In this document: piece by piece, positions 16,362 to 24,076 of the stretch
Position numbering within the stretch: position 1 is the first letter of the stretch
Layout: each line of letters starts with the position of its first letter
Source of the DNA: Bacteroidota bacterium
GTDB lineage: Bacteria; Bacteroidota; Bacteroidia; Bacteroidales; JAAUTT01
Assembly: GCA_021779665.1 (NCBI GenBank)
Contig: JAJYAG010000039.1
Span: forward strand, 1-41,339
DNA length: 41,339 bases
Reading direction: 5' to 3'
Program-made: the position numbers and the translations under genes
Notes under the pieces: model-generated
What the model was told of the DNA's origin: nothing
What the model saw: the letters and a program-made list of their open reading frames with translations, nothing else
The model's database searches: none

Positions 16362-17752
16362 TTTTTTAAATTTTGAATTTTTTTAGTGCCCTGTTTGCGT
16401 GGCATCCACATGTCGGCGGCTGTGAGATTCAATTCTTTCAGCACCTGAAAGCAATACGAATATTCCAGGTCGTCTTTCATGGTGTTATTCGTTCCAAAAG
16501 TAAATTTCACACCGGCTGCTTTGGCTTTTTTGAGAAATTCAACAGATGGAATTTTATACCGTGCATTAATCTCGAAAGCCACATCGTTCTTAACAAGAGC
16601 TTTAATTACCCTGTCCATCCGTTCGGGTGTCCAAAGTTCGTTGTAACGACTCTGGATTTCGGCCGGAATAAACGTTGGGTTTACATATATATCAATGGGT
16701 TCGGTGAGAATTTGTTCGATCTTGCCTACTAATTCGTCCATAAATTTCTGCGGATCGCCTACTTCTGTTTCGGCAGGAATCCAGAGTCGGAGCCGGCGGC
16801 CATTGCTGTTTGTCCAGGTCATGGCATCGGTAAAAATGTAATCGAAGCGGGCAGCTGTATCGGGCGAGAATAAGGTCATCCATTCACGGCCTTCAGCCTG
16901 CATACATTTGAAAATCGGCTCATACTGTATGCTGTTCATGTAATTGTTCAGTTCGGTATTGTTTGTAACCGGAAAATGAAGTCCGCAATTGGCTGCAATG
17001 CCATAGTTTATCCCTTTTTCGCGCGAGATGCCCAGAGTTTCATCCATAGTTAAACCGCCTTTGATGTGAACGTGAAAATCAATCAGCGGGAAGTTTTTAG
17101 CATGAAGTTCGGTAATCATTTTGTCGTAGGCCGGGTCGATATCAGGTTGAGCCATATTTCCCACTGGTTTCTCAATGAGTGTTATATTTCTGAATGCAAC
17201 CTTTCCGGCAATATGATGAAAACCGACGGTTCCTTTCGAGAAAATCCGGTTTTTCAGCTCTAATGGTCTCCATGCATTTTCAATTTCATAGTATTCCGAA
17301 ATGAGTTTGTTATTCACAAATACGCGAAGACGTTTGTTTTCAACACTTATTTTCATGTTGAACCATTCTTTATCTTTCACATAAGGGAAATATACATTGC
17401 GGATACGGTCTATGCTTCCGGTTAACTTCAGCTTATCGCCCGATCCGTAACCATCGTAGGTGTTCTTGATCCGGATGGCATATCCTTTCGGAGTTCCTTT
17501 ACCTGCATTATTTTCGGTATGGATTAAAACTTCGGCAATGCCTCCGGGCTCTGTCATTGCATCAAACGATAATTCAAAATTCTGAAACTGGTTATGTTTA
17601 TCGTTATAAAAAATATAACCTTGTTTGTTTTGGTTTAAAATGGTGTTCTGGTCGACTGTTAAGCCATTAAAAAGGTTTATTGTTTTTTCCTGAGCAAAAC
17701 CAACTGCAGAAAAAATAATCAAAAACATTAGTGTGTAAATAGTTCTTTTCAT
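16358..17752 (-). CDS. Secreted DUF1080 (3-keto-disaccharide hydrolase-type) protein with PHP-like C-domain
   Basis: 464 residues. Residues 1-20 form a signal peptide (ends GFAQ). Residues about 23-195 are a concanavalin-like DUF1080 domain (INLFNGLTVDQNTI, YAIRIKNTYDGYGSGDKLKLTGSI, WFNMKISVENKRLRVFVNNKLI, RIFSKGTVGFHH). From about 215 a second domain starts with DFHVHIKGG (His227, His229), the HxH opening of PHP or amidohydrolase metal sites, then GIAANCGLHF (Cys256, His259) and, near the end, FEINARYKIPS and KFTFGTNNT where PHP proteins usually have an SDAH-like motif. Metal ligands therefore seem only partly kept. Substrate unknown; a carbohydrate role is inferred from the first domain. 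It is coupled to the T9SS plug gene by a 4-base overlap. Confidence 0.75.
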   Translation of the reverse strand: MKRTIYTLMFLIIFSAVGFAQEKTINLFNGLTVDQNTILNQNKQGYIFYNDKHNQFQNFELSFDAMTEPGGIAEVLIHTENNAGKGTPKGYAIRIKNTYDGYGSGDKLKLTGSIDRIRNVYFPYVKDKEWFNMKISVENKRLRVFVNNKLISEYYEIENAWRPLELKNRIFSKGTVGFHHIAGKVAFRNITLIEKPVGNMAQPDIDPAYDKMITELHAKNFPLIDFHVHIKGGLTMDETLGISREKGINYGIAANCGLHFPVTNNTELNNYMNSIQYEPIFKCMQAEGREWMTLFSPDTAARFDYIFTDAMTWTNSNGRRLRLWIPAETEVGDPQKFMDELVGKIEQILTEPIDIYVNPTFIPAEIQSRYNELWTPERMDRVIKALVKNDVAFEINARYKIPSVEFLKKAKAAGVKFTFGTNNTMKDDLEYSYCFQVLKELNLTAADMWMPRKQGTKKIQNLKK

Positions 17753-17781
17753 GGGTTAAGATTTATAATACAATAGTTTTG

Positions 17782-18456
17782 TTAACGCAGCATCGTATCT
17801 ATTATTTCGCGCATTTTTTCTTCATTAATCAACTTGTAGTCATCGCCAATACGGAACATTTGATTTTTAATATCCGAGGGTATAATTTTTTTTGCCGTGA
17901 GCGTTAGTCTCATTCGCCCAAGATCTATTTCGAACTTCATCAGTATTCCGTTTATTTCACTATAGGGAGTGTTGATATTTGGATCTTTGATAAAGAAATC
18001 TTCAGAATAGGCAACATCAAATTTTCTTCTGGCCTTTAGGTCGGTAACAAGGGCTTTTTGACATTTAACACTTGCCAGTGTAATGGTGTCTTCTGTTTTT
18101 TGGATCAGGAAAACCGATTCGGGTCGGAAGAAAACAGGAACTTCTCCCTTTTTCCCAACATATTTGTATTTGTTATTGAAAATTTTAATGGTCGAAATGT
18201 GGGTGCGCCGCGATACGTTAGTCGTGTTGGTAATGCAGAAAACTCCCATCATATCTTCAATTTTATATGAAGCATAATTCTGGTTGAACTGAAGCAACAT
18301 TTTTTTTGGAAGAAACTGAACCGGAACGGAGGTAGCGCTGTCGCTTGAATAGGTAATGTCGTATTCAATAACTCCTTCGTAAATTTTTGTAAGATCCTTA
18401 TCGCTTTTACACGACCAAAAGATCAGTATTAATACAAAAGGAATTAATCTTGTCAT
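17782..18456 (-). CDS. Lipoprotein of unknown function (DUF4412-like?)
   Basis: 224 residues with a short signal peptide ending FWSC (Cys16), so a lipoprotein. The mature start YEGVIEYDITYSSDSATSV, then LPKKMLLQFNQNYASYKIEDMMGVFCI, resembles Bacteroidota proteins in the DUF4412/GLPGLI neighbourhood that begin with a GxIxYxI strand and a statement of a measured quantity; this is an impression from recall. The rest is predicted beta-rich, and the C-terminus is helical (MFRIGDDYKLINEEKMREIID). No catalytic motif is seen. It lies 29 bases upstream of the DUF1080-PHP gene on the same strand, so it is probably the first gene of a three-gene envelope operon ending in the T9SS plug protein. Confidence 0.7.
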   Translation of the reverse strand: MTRLIPFVLILIFWSCKSDKDLTKIYEGVIEYDITYSSDSATSVPVQFLPKKMLLQFNQNYASYKIEDMMGVFCITNTTNVSRRTHISTIKIFNNKYKYVGKKGEVPVFFRPESVFLIQKTEDTITLASVKCQKALVTDLKARRKFDVAYSEDFFIKDPNINTPYSEINGILMKFEIDLGRMRLTLTAKKIIPSDIKNQMFRIGDDYKLINEEKMREIIDTMLR

Positions 18457-18769
18457 TAACAGATTGTTAAAATGATAAAAGGCGCTATAGTTCTACTGTA
18501 AATATAAAAAAATAAACAGTTGTTTCTTACCCTTCCATACGCAATCGTAATTTTATAAGGATTAGCCGTTCTTTTGTGTTTTCTTTCAGCTTTTTAAGAA
18601 TTATCCGGTACACTATACCAGCGTTCTGGTAGAATAGGAGGCTTGATACATAGCAGTTACTGATTTTAATTATCCATCTTAATGTTTTTAAATAGCCTTT
18701 TATCAATTGATTACTCAAAGTATATCTTTTAAATTGCGGCATCAGTACGAACTCTAAAACCTTAACAAT
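18457..18769. other. Divergent intergenic region, 313 bases
   Basis: It lies between the leftward lipoprotein and rightward argF and is AT-rich. It must hold both promoters: TATCTTTT at 18723-18730 is one base from TAnnTTTG and could serve argF, but no TTTG partner is visible. A leftward 71-codon open frame (18527-18742) has no recognisable family and is Lys/Leu/Ile-rich, as expected for chance translation of AT-rich DNA. I see no RNA gene or repeat. Confidence 0.5.
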
Positions 18770-19768
18770 ATGCCAGTAAATTTAAAGAATAGAAGTTTTT
18801 TGAAACTTCTGGATTTTACACCCGAAGAAATTAAGTTTTTATTAAAGTTATCGGCCGATTTAAAATCGGCAAAATATGCCGGTATTGAGCAGCCAAAATT
18901 AAAAGGGAAAAACATTGCGCTCATCTTCGAAAAAACATCTACCCGTACGCGTTGCGCTTTCGAGGTTGCTGCTTTTGATCAGGGTGCCAATGTTTCTTAT
19001 CTTGGTCCTTCAGGAACTCAGATTGGCTCAAAGGAATCGATGAAGGATACCGCCCGTGTTTTGGGCCGTATGTACGATGCCATTGAATACCGCGGATATG
19101 GACAATCCATTGTCGAAGAGCTTGCCAGATATGCTGGTGTACCTGTTTATAACGGATTGACTGATGAATTCCATCCAACACAGATTCTGGCCGATCTGCT
19201 CACCATGCAGGAACATTCAAATAAGCCGTTGAACCAGATTTCGTTCTGCTACTTAGGCGATGCCCGCAACAATATGGGCAATTCGCTTATGGTTGGCGCT
19301 TCAAAAATGGGTATGGACTTCAGGGCAGCAGCCCCGAAACAATGCCAGCCTGCAGCTGAGTTGGTGAATGCATGCAGGGAGGTTGCCCGCGAAACCGGTG
19401 CTAAAATCACCATTACCGATAATGTTGCCGAAGCTGTGAAAGGTGTCGACTTCCTTTATACCGATGTTTGGGTATCGATGGGCGAACCTGAATCGGTTTG
19501 GGAAGAAAGAATCAAACTTTTGAAACCTTATCAGGTAAATCAGAATGTTGTTGACTTAACAGGAAATCCTGAAGTGAAGTTTTTACATTGTCTACCGGCA
19601 TTTCATAACCTTGAAACAAAAGTAGGGCAGGACATTCATAAAAAATTCGGACTCGAAGCCATGGAAGTTACCGAGGAAGTATTTGAGTCAAAGCGTTCTT
19701 TGGTTTGGGACGAAGCCGAAAACAGGATGCATACCATTAAAGCGATTATGGTAGCAACCCTTGCTTAG
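18770..19768 (+). CDS. argF: Ornithine carbamoyltransferase
   Basis: Cytoplasmic enzyme that transfers the carbamoyl group from carbamoyl phosphate to ornithine, giving citrulline in arginine synthesis. At 332 residues it matches the long OTCase form. Motifs: carbamoyl-phosphate loop STRTR (57-61), [17 protein letters not shown] (87-103), HPTQ (135-138), the ornithine-loop DVWVSMGE (232-239) and HCLPAF (273-278). The SMG and HCLP pair distinguishes ornithine from aspartate carbamoyltransferase. Many Bacteroidota use an N-acetylornithine or N-succinylornithine variant; the motifs here look like the plain ornithine enzyme, but that needs a structural alignment. No arc or other arg genes are adjacent, so whether it is biosynthetic (argF) or catabolic (arcB) is inferred. 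Confidence 0.9.
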   Translation: MPVNLKNRSFLKLLDFTPEEIKFLLKLSADLKSAKYAGIEQPKLKGKNIALIFEKTSTRTRCAFEVAAFDQGANVSYLGPSGTQIGSKESMKDTARVLGRMYDAIEYRGYGQSIVEELARYAGVPVYNGLTDEFHPTQILADLLTMQEHSNKPLNQISFCYLGDARNNMGNSLMVGASKMGMDFRAAAPKQCQPAAELVNACREVARETGAKITITDNVAEAVKGVDFLYTDVWVSMGEPESVWEERIKLLKPYQVNQNVVDLTGNPEVKFLHCLPAFHNLETKVGQDIHKKFGLEAMEVTEEVFESKRSLVWDEAENRMHTIKAIMVATLA

Positions 19769-19890
19769 AAAAATTTAATGAGCGGAGTGTGAATGTTAGA
19801 ACCAACTTTATATAAAGTTGTTATAAATCTTGCATAAGTCGCATGTTATTACTAAATTGTATCGCTCATGTTTCATTAAATTTTTCGACT
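19769..19890 (+). promoter_or_regulatory. Structured leader of the RRM gene
   Basis: The gap between argF and the RRM gene begins with a 16-base arm (19769-19784) whose reverse complement recurs at 19863-19869 plus 19877-19885, interrupted only by a 7-base bulge (19870-19876). Inside sits a perfect 18-bp palindrome at 19803-19820. The right arm ends five bases before the ATG at 19891, covering the ribosome entry region. The arrangement fits a cis-acting RNA that hides or exposes the start codon. The Chlorobi-RRM RNA motif, reported upstream of RRM protein genes, is a precedent by position; I have not shown homology. Confidence 0.55.
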
Positions 19891-20151
19891 ATGACCATTT
19901 ATATTGGTAACATTCCTTACAATATGAAGGAACAGAATTTAATCGATGTTTTCAAGGAATTCGGTTCAGTTGAATCTGCAAAGGTGATTATTGACAAAAA
20001 GACCAGACGCTCAAAAGGGTATGGTTTTGTTGAAATGAAAGACCCCGGAGATGAGGAAAATGCTATCGAAGCTCTTAATGGAAAGGAAATTGGTGGAAGA
20101 AAGGTTAAGGTCAATCTTGCAAATCCGAAAAAGGAAAAGGAAGAAGAGTAA
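19891..20151 (+). CDS. RRM-domain RNA-binding protein
   Basis: A single RNA recognition motif of 86 residues, starting at the ATG at 19891 (MTIYIGNIPYNM); an upstream in-frame ATG at 19843 lies inside the structured leader and would add 16 unrelated residues. RNP2 is IYIGNI (3-8), and RNP1 is KGYGFVEM with its aromatic positions kept. A short basic/acidic tail (NPKKEKEEE) closes the protein. Small RRM proteins of this type bind single-stranded RNA and are cold-responsive in cyanobacteria and some Bacteroidota. The strongly folded leader suggests post-transcriptional control, perhaps by temperature or by the protein itself. A strong terminator follows 15 bases after the stop codon. Confidence 0.92.
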   Translation: MTIYIGNIPYNMKEQNLIDVFKEFGSVESAKVIIDKKTRRSKGYGFVEMKDPGDEENAIEALNGKEIGGRKVKVNLANPKKEKEEE

Positions 20152-20166
20152 CGGCTACCCTGACGA

Positions 20167-20206
20167 AAAATAAGAACGACTGCCCCAGAGCAGTCGTTCT
20201 TATTTT
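20167..20206. terminator. Strong bidirectional intrinsic terminator
   Basis: A perfect 17-bp stem (20167-20183 with 20190-20206) closes on a 6-base loop CCCAGA. The core is GC-rich (ACGACTGC), flanked by an A run on the left and a T run on the right, so it can stop transcription from both the RRM gene and the convergent DUF456 gene. Confidence 0.9.
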
Positions 20207-20220
20207 ATAGTGACCTGAAA

Positions 20221-20250
20221 TATGGACTATCGACTATGGACTATTGACTA
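20221..20250. repeat. Heptad array at the 3' end of the DUF456 gene
   Basis: Four tandem 7-base units with consensus TATNGAC fill 20221-20248. The leftward stop codon TAG (20250-20248) is formed by the last base of the fourth unit and the first two bases of what would be the fifth. The same register is found at lpdA and at the GT2 fusion gene. Confidence 0.75.
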
Positions 20251-20724
20251 TCTTAATAATTCCGCAATAAAATAATATACCATTACAAAAACCAGAGCCA
20301 TTTTAATGGCTGTTCCCAATACGAATCCAATAAATGCTCCCATTCCGGCTTTGAAAGCCTCATGCGATTTTTTCCCCGCCATAAGTTCTCCAACAACAGC
20401 GCCAAGAAAAGGACCGAGAATAATGCCAACCGGCGGAAAGAAAAAACCCAGAACAAGCCCTATCGTTGCTCCTGTTACTCCTGCGCCGGAGCCTCCCCAC
20501 TTCCGGGTGCCCCATAAGGGTATAAAATAATCTATAATGGTGACTAATACAGTAAGGATGGCAAACATCCATAAAGTATTAGGAGTAAATTGACCAAAAC
20601 GAGTCCAGTGCAATAATAAAAGGCCTAAAAAACTGATAGGAGGTCCGGGCAAAATAGGCGCAAAACAACCAACAAGGCCAAGTATAAGGCATACAAAGCC
20701 AAGGCTTACCAATACATAATCCAT
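20248..20724 (-). CDS. DUF456 family membrane protein
   Basis: 158 residues, almost all hydrophobic. It starts LVSLGFVCLILGLVGCFAPILPGPPISFLGLLLLHW, the typical DUF456 opening with its Pro-Gly turn. A Gly-rich core follows (GGSGAGVTGATIGLVLGFFFPPVGIILGPFLGAVVGELMAG) with glycine-zipper character, then GMGAFIGFVLGTAIKMAL and a last helix. Four to five transmembrane segments are likely. The family is widespread and uncharacterised; the Gly-zipper segments suggest helix packing or oligomerisation. Its ATG lies one base after the stop codon of the HMA lipoprotein gene, so the two are translationally coupled. The 3' end carries a heptad array and a strong terminator. Confidence 0.85.
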   Translation of the reverse strand: MDYVLVSLGFVCLILGLVGCFAPILPGPPISFLGLLLLHWTRFGQFTPNTLWMFAILTVLVTIIDYFIPLWGTRKWGGSGAGVTGATIGLVLGFFFPPVGIILGPFLGAVVGELMAGKKSHEAFKAGMGAFIGFVLGTAIKMALVFVMVYYFIAELLR

Positions 20725-20725
20725 T

Positions 20726-21064
20726 TTACTTGCGCATAAAGGTGTCTACTTTGTAACCGGCATCCTCAATGGCTTGTACAATGGCTATTTCATTGGTTTT
20801 TAAAGTATCGAATGATACAACAGCATTACTATCCTTAAACGAGGCTTCTACAAGCTTGATACCTTCAAGCTCTCCGATACTGGTTTTAATAGTGTTCTCG
20901 CAACCGGTACAATGCATACCGTTTACCTTAAACTCGGCTTTAATAAGAGAGAGTGATGCTGTATCGGCCGTTGTTGCTGTGTCGGCCGTTGAATTACCTG
21001 AAGAGGTTTTGCAACCTGACAATGAGATGAAAAAGATAAAAACCAGTGGTACGATGAACTTCAT
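20726..21064 (-). CDS. HMA-domain heavy-metal-binding lipoprotein
   Basis: 112 residues. The signal peptide ends LSGC (Cys18), followed by a Ser/Thr/Ala-rich tether, so this is an envelope lipoprotein. Residues about 42-110 are a heavy-metal-associated domain: FKVNGMHCTGCENTIKTSI with Cys52 and Cys55, then LVEASFKDSNAVVSFD and IVQAIEDAGYKVD. This is the fold of CopZ/Atx1 copper chaperones and of P-type ATPase N-domains; here it is displayed outside the cytoplasm. It probably binds Cu(I) or Zn(II) in the periplasm. No ATPase or efflux gene is adjacent. It lies downstream of the FeoAB genes, one base before DUF456. Confidence 0.9.
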   Translation of the reverse strand: MKFIVPLVFIFFISLSGCKTSSGNSTADTATTADTASLSLIKAEFKVNGMHCTGCENTIKTSIGELEGIKLVEASFKDSNAVVSFDTLKTNEIAIVQAIEDAGYKVDTFMRK

Positions 21065-21093
21065 AACTTTTTGATTTTTGATTTATTATCAGT

Positions 21094-21101
21094 CAAAAAT
21101 A
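21094..21101 (-). promoter_or_regulatory. Possible -7 box for the HMA lipoprotein gene
   Basis: The minus strand reads TATTTTTG at 21101-21094, which fits TAnnTTTG and would start transcription about 20 bases before the ATG. There is no matching -33 element, and the region is AT-rich. Confidence 0.3.
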
Positions 21102-21119
21102 CAAAATAATGCTGAAGCA

Positions 21120-21311
21120 TCATAAAATGTTTTTTACCACCACTTTATTATTGAATTTGAAAACGTGCGTGTTTTGTTTTGGAGAACATCCGGAACATCC
21201 TGCGCATCCCATTTTCTTCTGTTTCGCGCTCACAATCAGTTTTACAAAGTTATAAACTGAATAACCGGTAGCTCCCAGAATTGCAACACCTGTTAAAATA
21301 TCCTGAATCAT
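21120..21311 (-). CDS. FeoB-associated Cys-rich membrane protein
   Basis: 63 residues. One transmembrane helix (about 5-28, ILTGVAILGATGYSVYNFVKLIV) is followed by a short basic turn and a cytoplasmic Cys cluster GCAGCSGCSP with Cys36, Cys39 and Cys42. This is the layout of the small Cys-rich proteins encoded after feoB in many bacteria (FeoC/FeoD-like or FeoB-associated), thought to help or regulate ferrous iron uptake; the role is known only from context. It starts four bases after the FeoAB stop codon, so it is co-transcribed and probably translated together with FeoAB. Confidence 0.88.
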   Translation of the reverse strand: MIQDILTGVAILGATGYSVYNFVKLIVSAKQKKMGCAGCSGCSPKQNTHVFKFNNKVVVKNIL

Positions 21312-21315
21312 AATT

Positions 21316-23817
21316 TTACATTATTAAAGATCCTGCCTGATATACAAAAAATGCACTTATCCAGGCCAGAGCCGTTGTGTACACAATGGTGAATAAGGCC
21401 CATTTCCAGCTTCCCGATTCTTTTCCTATGGCAGCTATTACTGCAACACAGGGCGAATAAATTAAAATGAATATCATAAACGATAACGCACTTATTTTTG
21501 AGTAGGTGCCTGCTTGTAAAGTTTCGTTATTGTTTCCGCCTTTTAATTTATGAATCAGTCCTTCGTTATTTTCATCGTTCCCGCCTACCTGGTAAAGAAC
21601 AGCCATGGTGCTTACCACTACTTCTTTTGCAGCAAGGCCTGAGAGCAGACTGATACTCATTTTCCAATCGAAGCCAAGCGGTTCAACCGCCGGTTCGATA
21701 AAACGGCCTATCCGTCCGGCATACGATTTTTCCTGTCGTTCGCCTTCGCGGGCAAGTGTTAAAGCCTCAATTTCAGAATCAATATTTGTAAGGACCGGAT
21801 TATTTGTATCCGTAATCTTTTCTTTTTGCTGTTCCAGCTTAGTTATGGAGCTGTCGTAATCTTTCGAAAAGTTGACATTCCGCGGGTAATAACCCAAAGC
21901 CCATATGATTACTGAAGCTACAAGGATCACTCCTCCCATCTTGGTAAGGTATTGCTGCGCTTTATGCCACATATGGCGTGTTGTGTTTCGCATTGTGGGG
22001 ATCCGGTAGGGGGGAAGCTCCATCACAAAGGGAACATCGTCGCCTTTTACAACCCAGCGGTTAAGAATGAGTGCAATTACCGAGGCCAGAACGATGCCGA
22101 AAATATAAATGGAGAAAAGTACCAGTCCGGAATATATCGGGAAAAAGGCCGAAATTAGCAGAACATAAACCGGAAGTCGGGCGCTGCACGATATTAAAGG
22201 TGTAATTAACATGGTAATTAACCTGCTTTTACGATTTTCAATGGTCCTTGTAGCCATAACAGCAGGTACATTGCAGCCAAATCCCATGATCAGGGGGATA
22301 AAAGACTTGCCGTGCAACCCTATTTTATGCATAAGCTTATCCATGATAAATGCAGCGCGGGCCATATATCCCGAGTCTTCCATAAGTGAGATGAAAAAGA
22401 ACAGGATAAGAATATTAGGAAGAAAAACAATTACACCCCCAACACCGCCAATTACCCCGTCGATGAGCAAATCCTTGAAAGATCCGTCGGGTATGGTTTG
22501 CGATAAAATGTTTCCAAGCCACGAAACGGAATTTTCAATCCAATCCATAGGAAAACTTCCTAAAATAAAGGTTGCTTCGAACATTAGCCAAAGGAAGAAA
22601 AGGAAAATAGGGAATCCCAGCTTTTTACTTGTCAGCCAGCGGTCTATTTTGTACGAAACGGAATTTTCTGATTCAAAATCGCCTGCATAGGTTTCTTTCA
22701 GGGCGCCATGGATAAATCCATATTTAGCATCGGTAATAATGGTCTCGCTGTCTTCGCTGAAAAGTAGCTCCAGCCGTTTCTTTTCCTTTAGAGCAAGTTT
22801 TTTGATTTCTTCGAAGTTGTTGCTGTTCGAAAGAACATCAAAAGCTGCCTTGTCATTTTCGAGCAGCTTTATAGCAAGAAACCTCGATGAATAATTGAGC
22901 AGTAAAGCATGATTGCTGCTTTCTCTTATTTTTAGCCGCAAACGCTGAATGGAAGTTTCGACATCCTGACCGTAATTGATGTGGATATGCCGTCGGGTAG
23001 TTTCCTTATCGTTAAAAATGTTTATTACAATGTCGAACAGCTTGTTAATACCGGTGCCCCGGGAACTCACGGTTGGAATTATTGGAATTCCAATCATTTT
23101 GGCCAGCGATTTATAGTCGAAGCTATGCTTGCGGGCCAGCAATTCGTCGTACATATTGAGAGCCACCACTGTACGAACGTCCATATCAATCAACTGCGTT
23201 GTAAGATAAAGATTACGCTCCAGGTTCGAAGCATCCACAACATTGATAAGTACATCAGGATGGTTTTCGGCTATGAATTTACGAACGTATAATTCTTCGG
23301 GACTGTAAGCTGTTAGCGAGTAAGTACCCGGTAAATCGGTAATATGTATCTGGTAGTCTTTGTATAAGAGAACAGATGTTTTGGCATCGACAGTTACGCC
23401 ACTATAGTTTCCTACATGCTCACGCGAATTCGATGCATAATTAAAAAGTGTAGTTTTACCGGAATTGGGGTTTCCAATTAAAGCTACATTGATTACTTTT
23501 CCTTGTTTGGCAGCAGTCTTACGAAGTTTGTCTTCAGCAAACACTCCGTTAAAGCTCCCGTTCAACAGGATATTTTCATTCACTAAGGCTTCTTCTTCCG
23601 TAATTACTTCAATCATAGAGGCCTCGTCGCGCCTCAGGGTAACTTCGTACCCCATTATATTGTATTCAACAGGATCTTTTAAAGGGGCATTTCTGATTAC
23701 TTTAACCTTTTTTCCTTTAACAAACCCCATTTCAGTAATTCTTTTCCGAAAAGCTCCAATCCCCTGCACTCTGGTAATGATACCAGCTTCATTCGTCTGC
23801 AACTCGGATAATTTCAT
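21316..23817 (-). CDS. feoB: Fused FeoA-FeoB ferrous iron transporter
   Basis: Inner-membrane Fe(II) uptake GTPase with FeoA joined to its N-terminus, 833 residues from the ATG at 23817 (MKLSELQTNEAG); an in-frame start at 23847 adds ten residues without FeoA features. Residues 1-75 are FeoA (SH3-like; GIGAFRKRITEMGFVKGKKVKV). The FeoB G domain follows: G1 GNPNSGKT (115-122), DLPGTYS (161-167), and NMYD (221-224) as the guanine motif. The membrane part starts near 410 with ten or so helices, including GGVGGVIVFLPNI and the FIPLIMGFGCNVPAVMATRT gate motif; a second gate with LSGLAAKEVVVSTM lies near the end. The A-B fusion is typical of Bacteroidota. Two upstream palindromes are candidate iron-regulator sites. 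Confidence 0.95.
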   Translation of the reverse strand: MKLSELQTNEAGIITRVQGIGAFRKRITEMGFVKGKKVKVIRNAPLKDPVEYNIMGYEVTLRRDEASMIEVITEEEALVNENILLNGSFNGVFAEDKLRKTAAKQGKVINVALIGNPNSGKTTLFNYASNSREHVGNYSGVTVDAKTSVLLYKDYQIHITDLPGTYSLTAYSPEELYVRKFIAENHPDVLINVVDASNLERNLYLTTQLIDMDVRTVVALNMYDELLARKHSFDYKSLAKMIGIPIIPTVSSRGTGINKLFDIVINIFNDKETTRRHIHINYGQDVETSIQRLRLKIRESSNHALLLNYSSRFLAIKLLENDKAAFDVLSNSNNFEEIKKLALKEKKRLELLFSEDSETIITDAKYGFIHGALKETYAGDFESENSVSYKIDRWLTSKKLGFPIFLFFLWLMFEATFILGSFPMDWIENSVSWLGNILSQTIPDGSFKDLLIDGVIGGVGGVIVFLPNILILFFFISLMEDSGYMARAAFIMDKLMHKIGLHGKSFIPLIMGFGCNVPAVMATRTIENRKSRLITMLITPLISCSARLPVYVLLISAFFPIYSGLVLFSIYIFGIVLASVIALILNRWVVKGDDVPFVMELPPYRIPTMRNTTRHMWHKAQQYLTKMGGVILVASVIIWALGYYPRNVNFSKDYDSSITKLEQQKEKITDTNNPVLTNIDSEIEALTLAREGERQEKSYAGRIGRFIEPAVEPLGFDWKMSISLLSGLAAKEVVVSTMAVLYQVGGNDENNEGLIHKLKGGNNNETLQAGTYSKISALSFMIFILIYSPCVAVIAAIGKESGSWKWALFTIVYTTALAWISAFFVYQAGSLIM

Positions 23818-23891
23818 TATAATGCAAATTTTAGGTCGGTTGATCAATCCAAAAAACCGGATATTTCAACGTAAAATCACCTACTATTGTT

Positions 23892-23908
23892 TTATTTAAA
23901 TTAAATAA
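23892..23908. promoter_or_regulatory. AT-rich 17-bp palindrome upstream of feoAB
   Basis: TTATTTAA, one central base, TTAAATAA: a perfect 8+1+8 dyad 75 bases upstream of the FeoAB start. Its size fits a Fur or DtxR/MntR-type dimer site, but its composition (all A/T) means chance is not excluded. Confidence 0.35.
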
Positions 23909-23966
23909 GAATAATGTTTAAAGTGCAATATTACCTTATTACTTGTTTATAGGCAATAGCAATAAG

Positions 23967-23985
23967 TAGCTATTTTAAATAGCTA
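23967..23985. promoter_or_regulatory. 19-bp palindrome in the feoAB divergent region
   Basis: TAGCTATTT, one central base, AAATAGCTA: a perfect 9+1+9 dyad 150 bases upstream of feoAB and 92 bases upstream of the divergent 253-residue gene. A run of A follows on the plus strand, so it is not a terminator for either gene. The length equals a classical Fur box, though the wording does not match the E. coli consensus. Confidence 0.4.
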
Positions 23986-24076
23986 AAAAAAGATAATTAA
24001 AATTAATCCCATTGATTTTTATTGTATTATTACATATTGTTTCATACATTTAACTAACAGTATAATTGTCTGAAGA

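Noticed and set aside
18527-18742. Leftward 71-codon frame between the lipoprotein gene and argF
   Set aside because: AT-rich, Lys/Leu/Ile-rich, unrecognised, and no promoter or conserved motif; more likely chance.
20221-20250. CRISPR-like array
   Set aside because: Units are only 7 bases, contiguous, without spacers, and there are no cas genes.
22211-22690. Rightward 159-codon open frame
   Set aside because: Antisense to the membrane domain of FeoAB. Its composition reflects the complement of hydrophobic codons.
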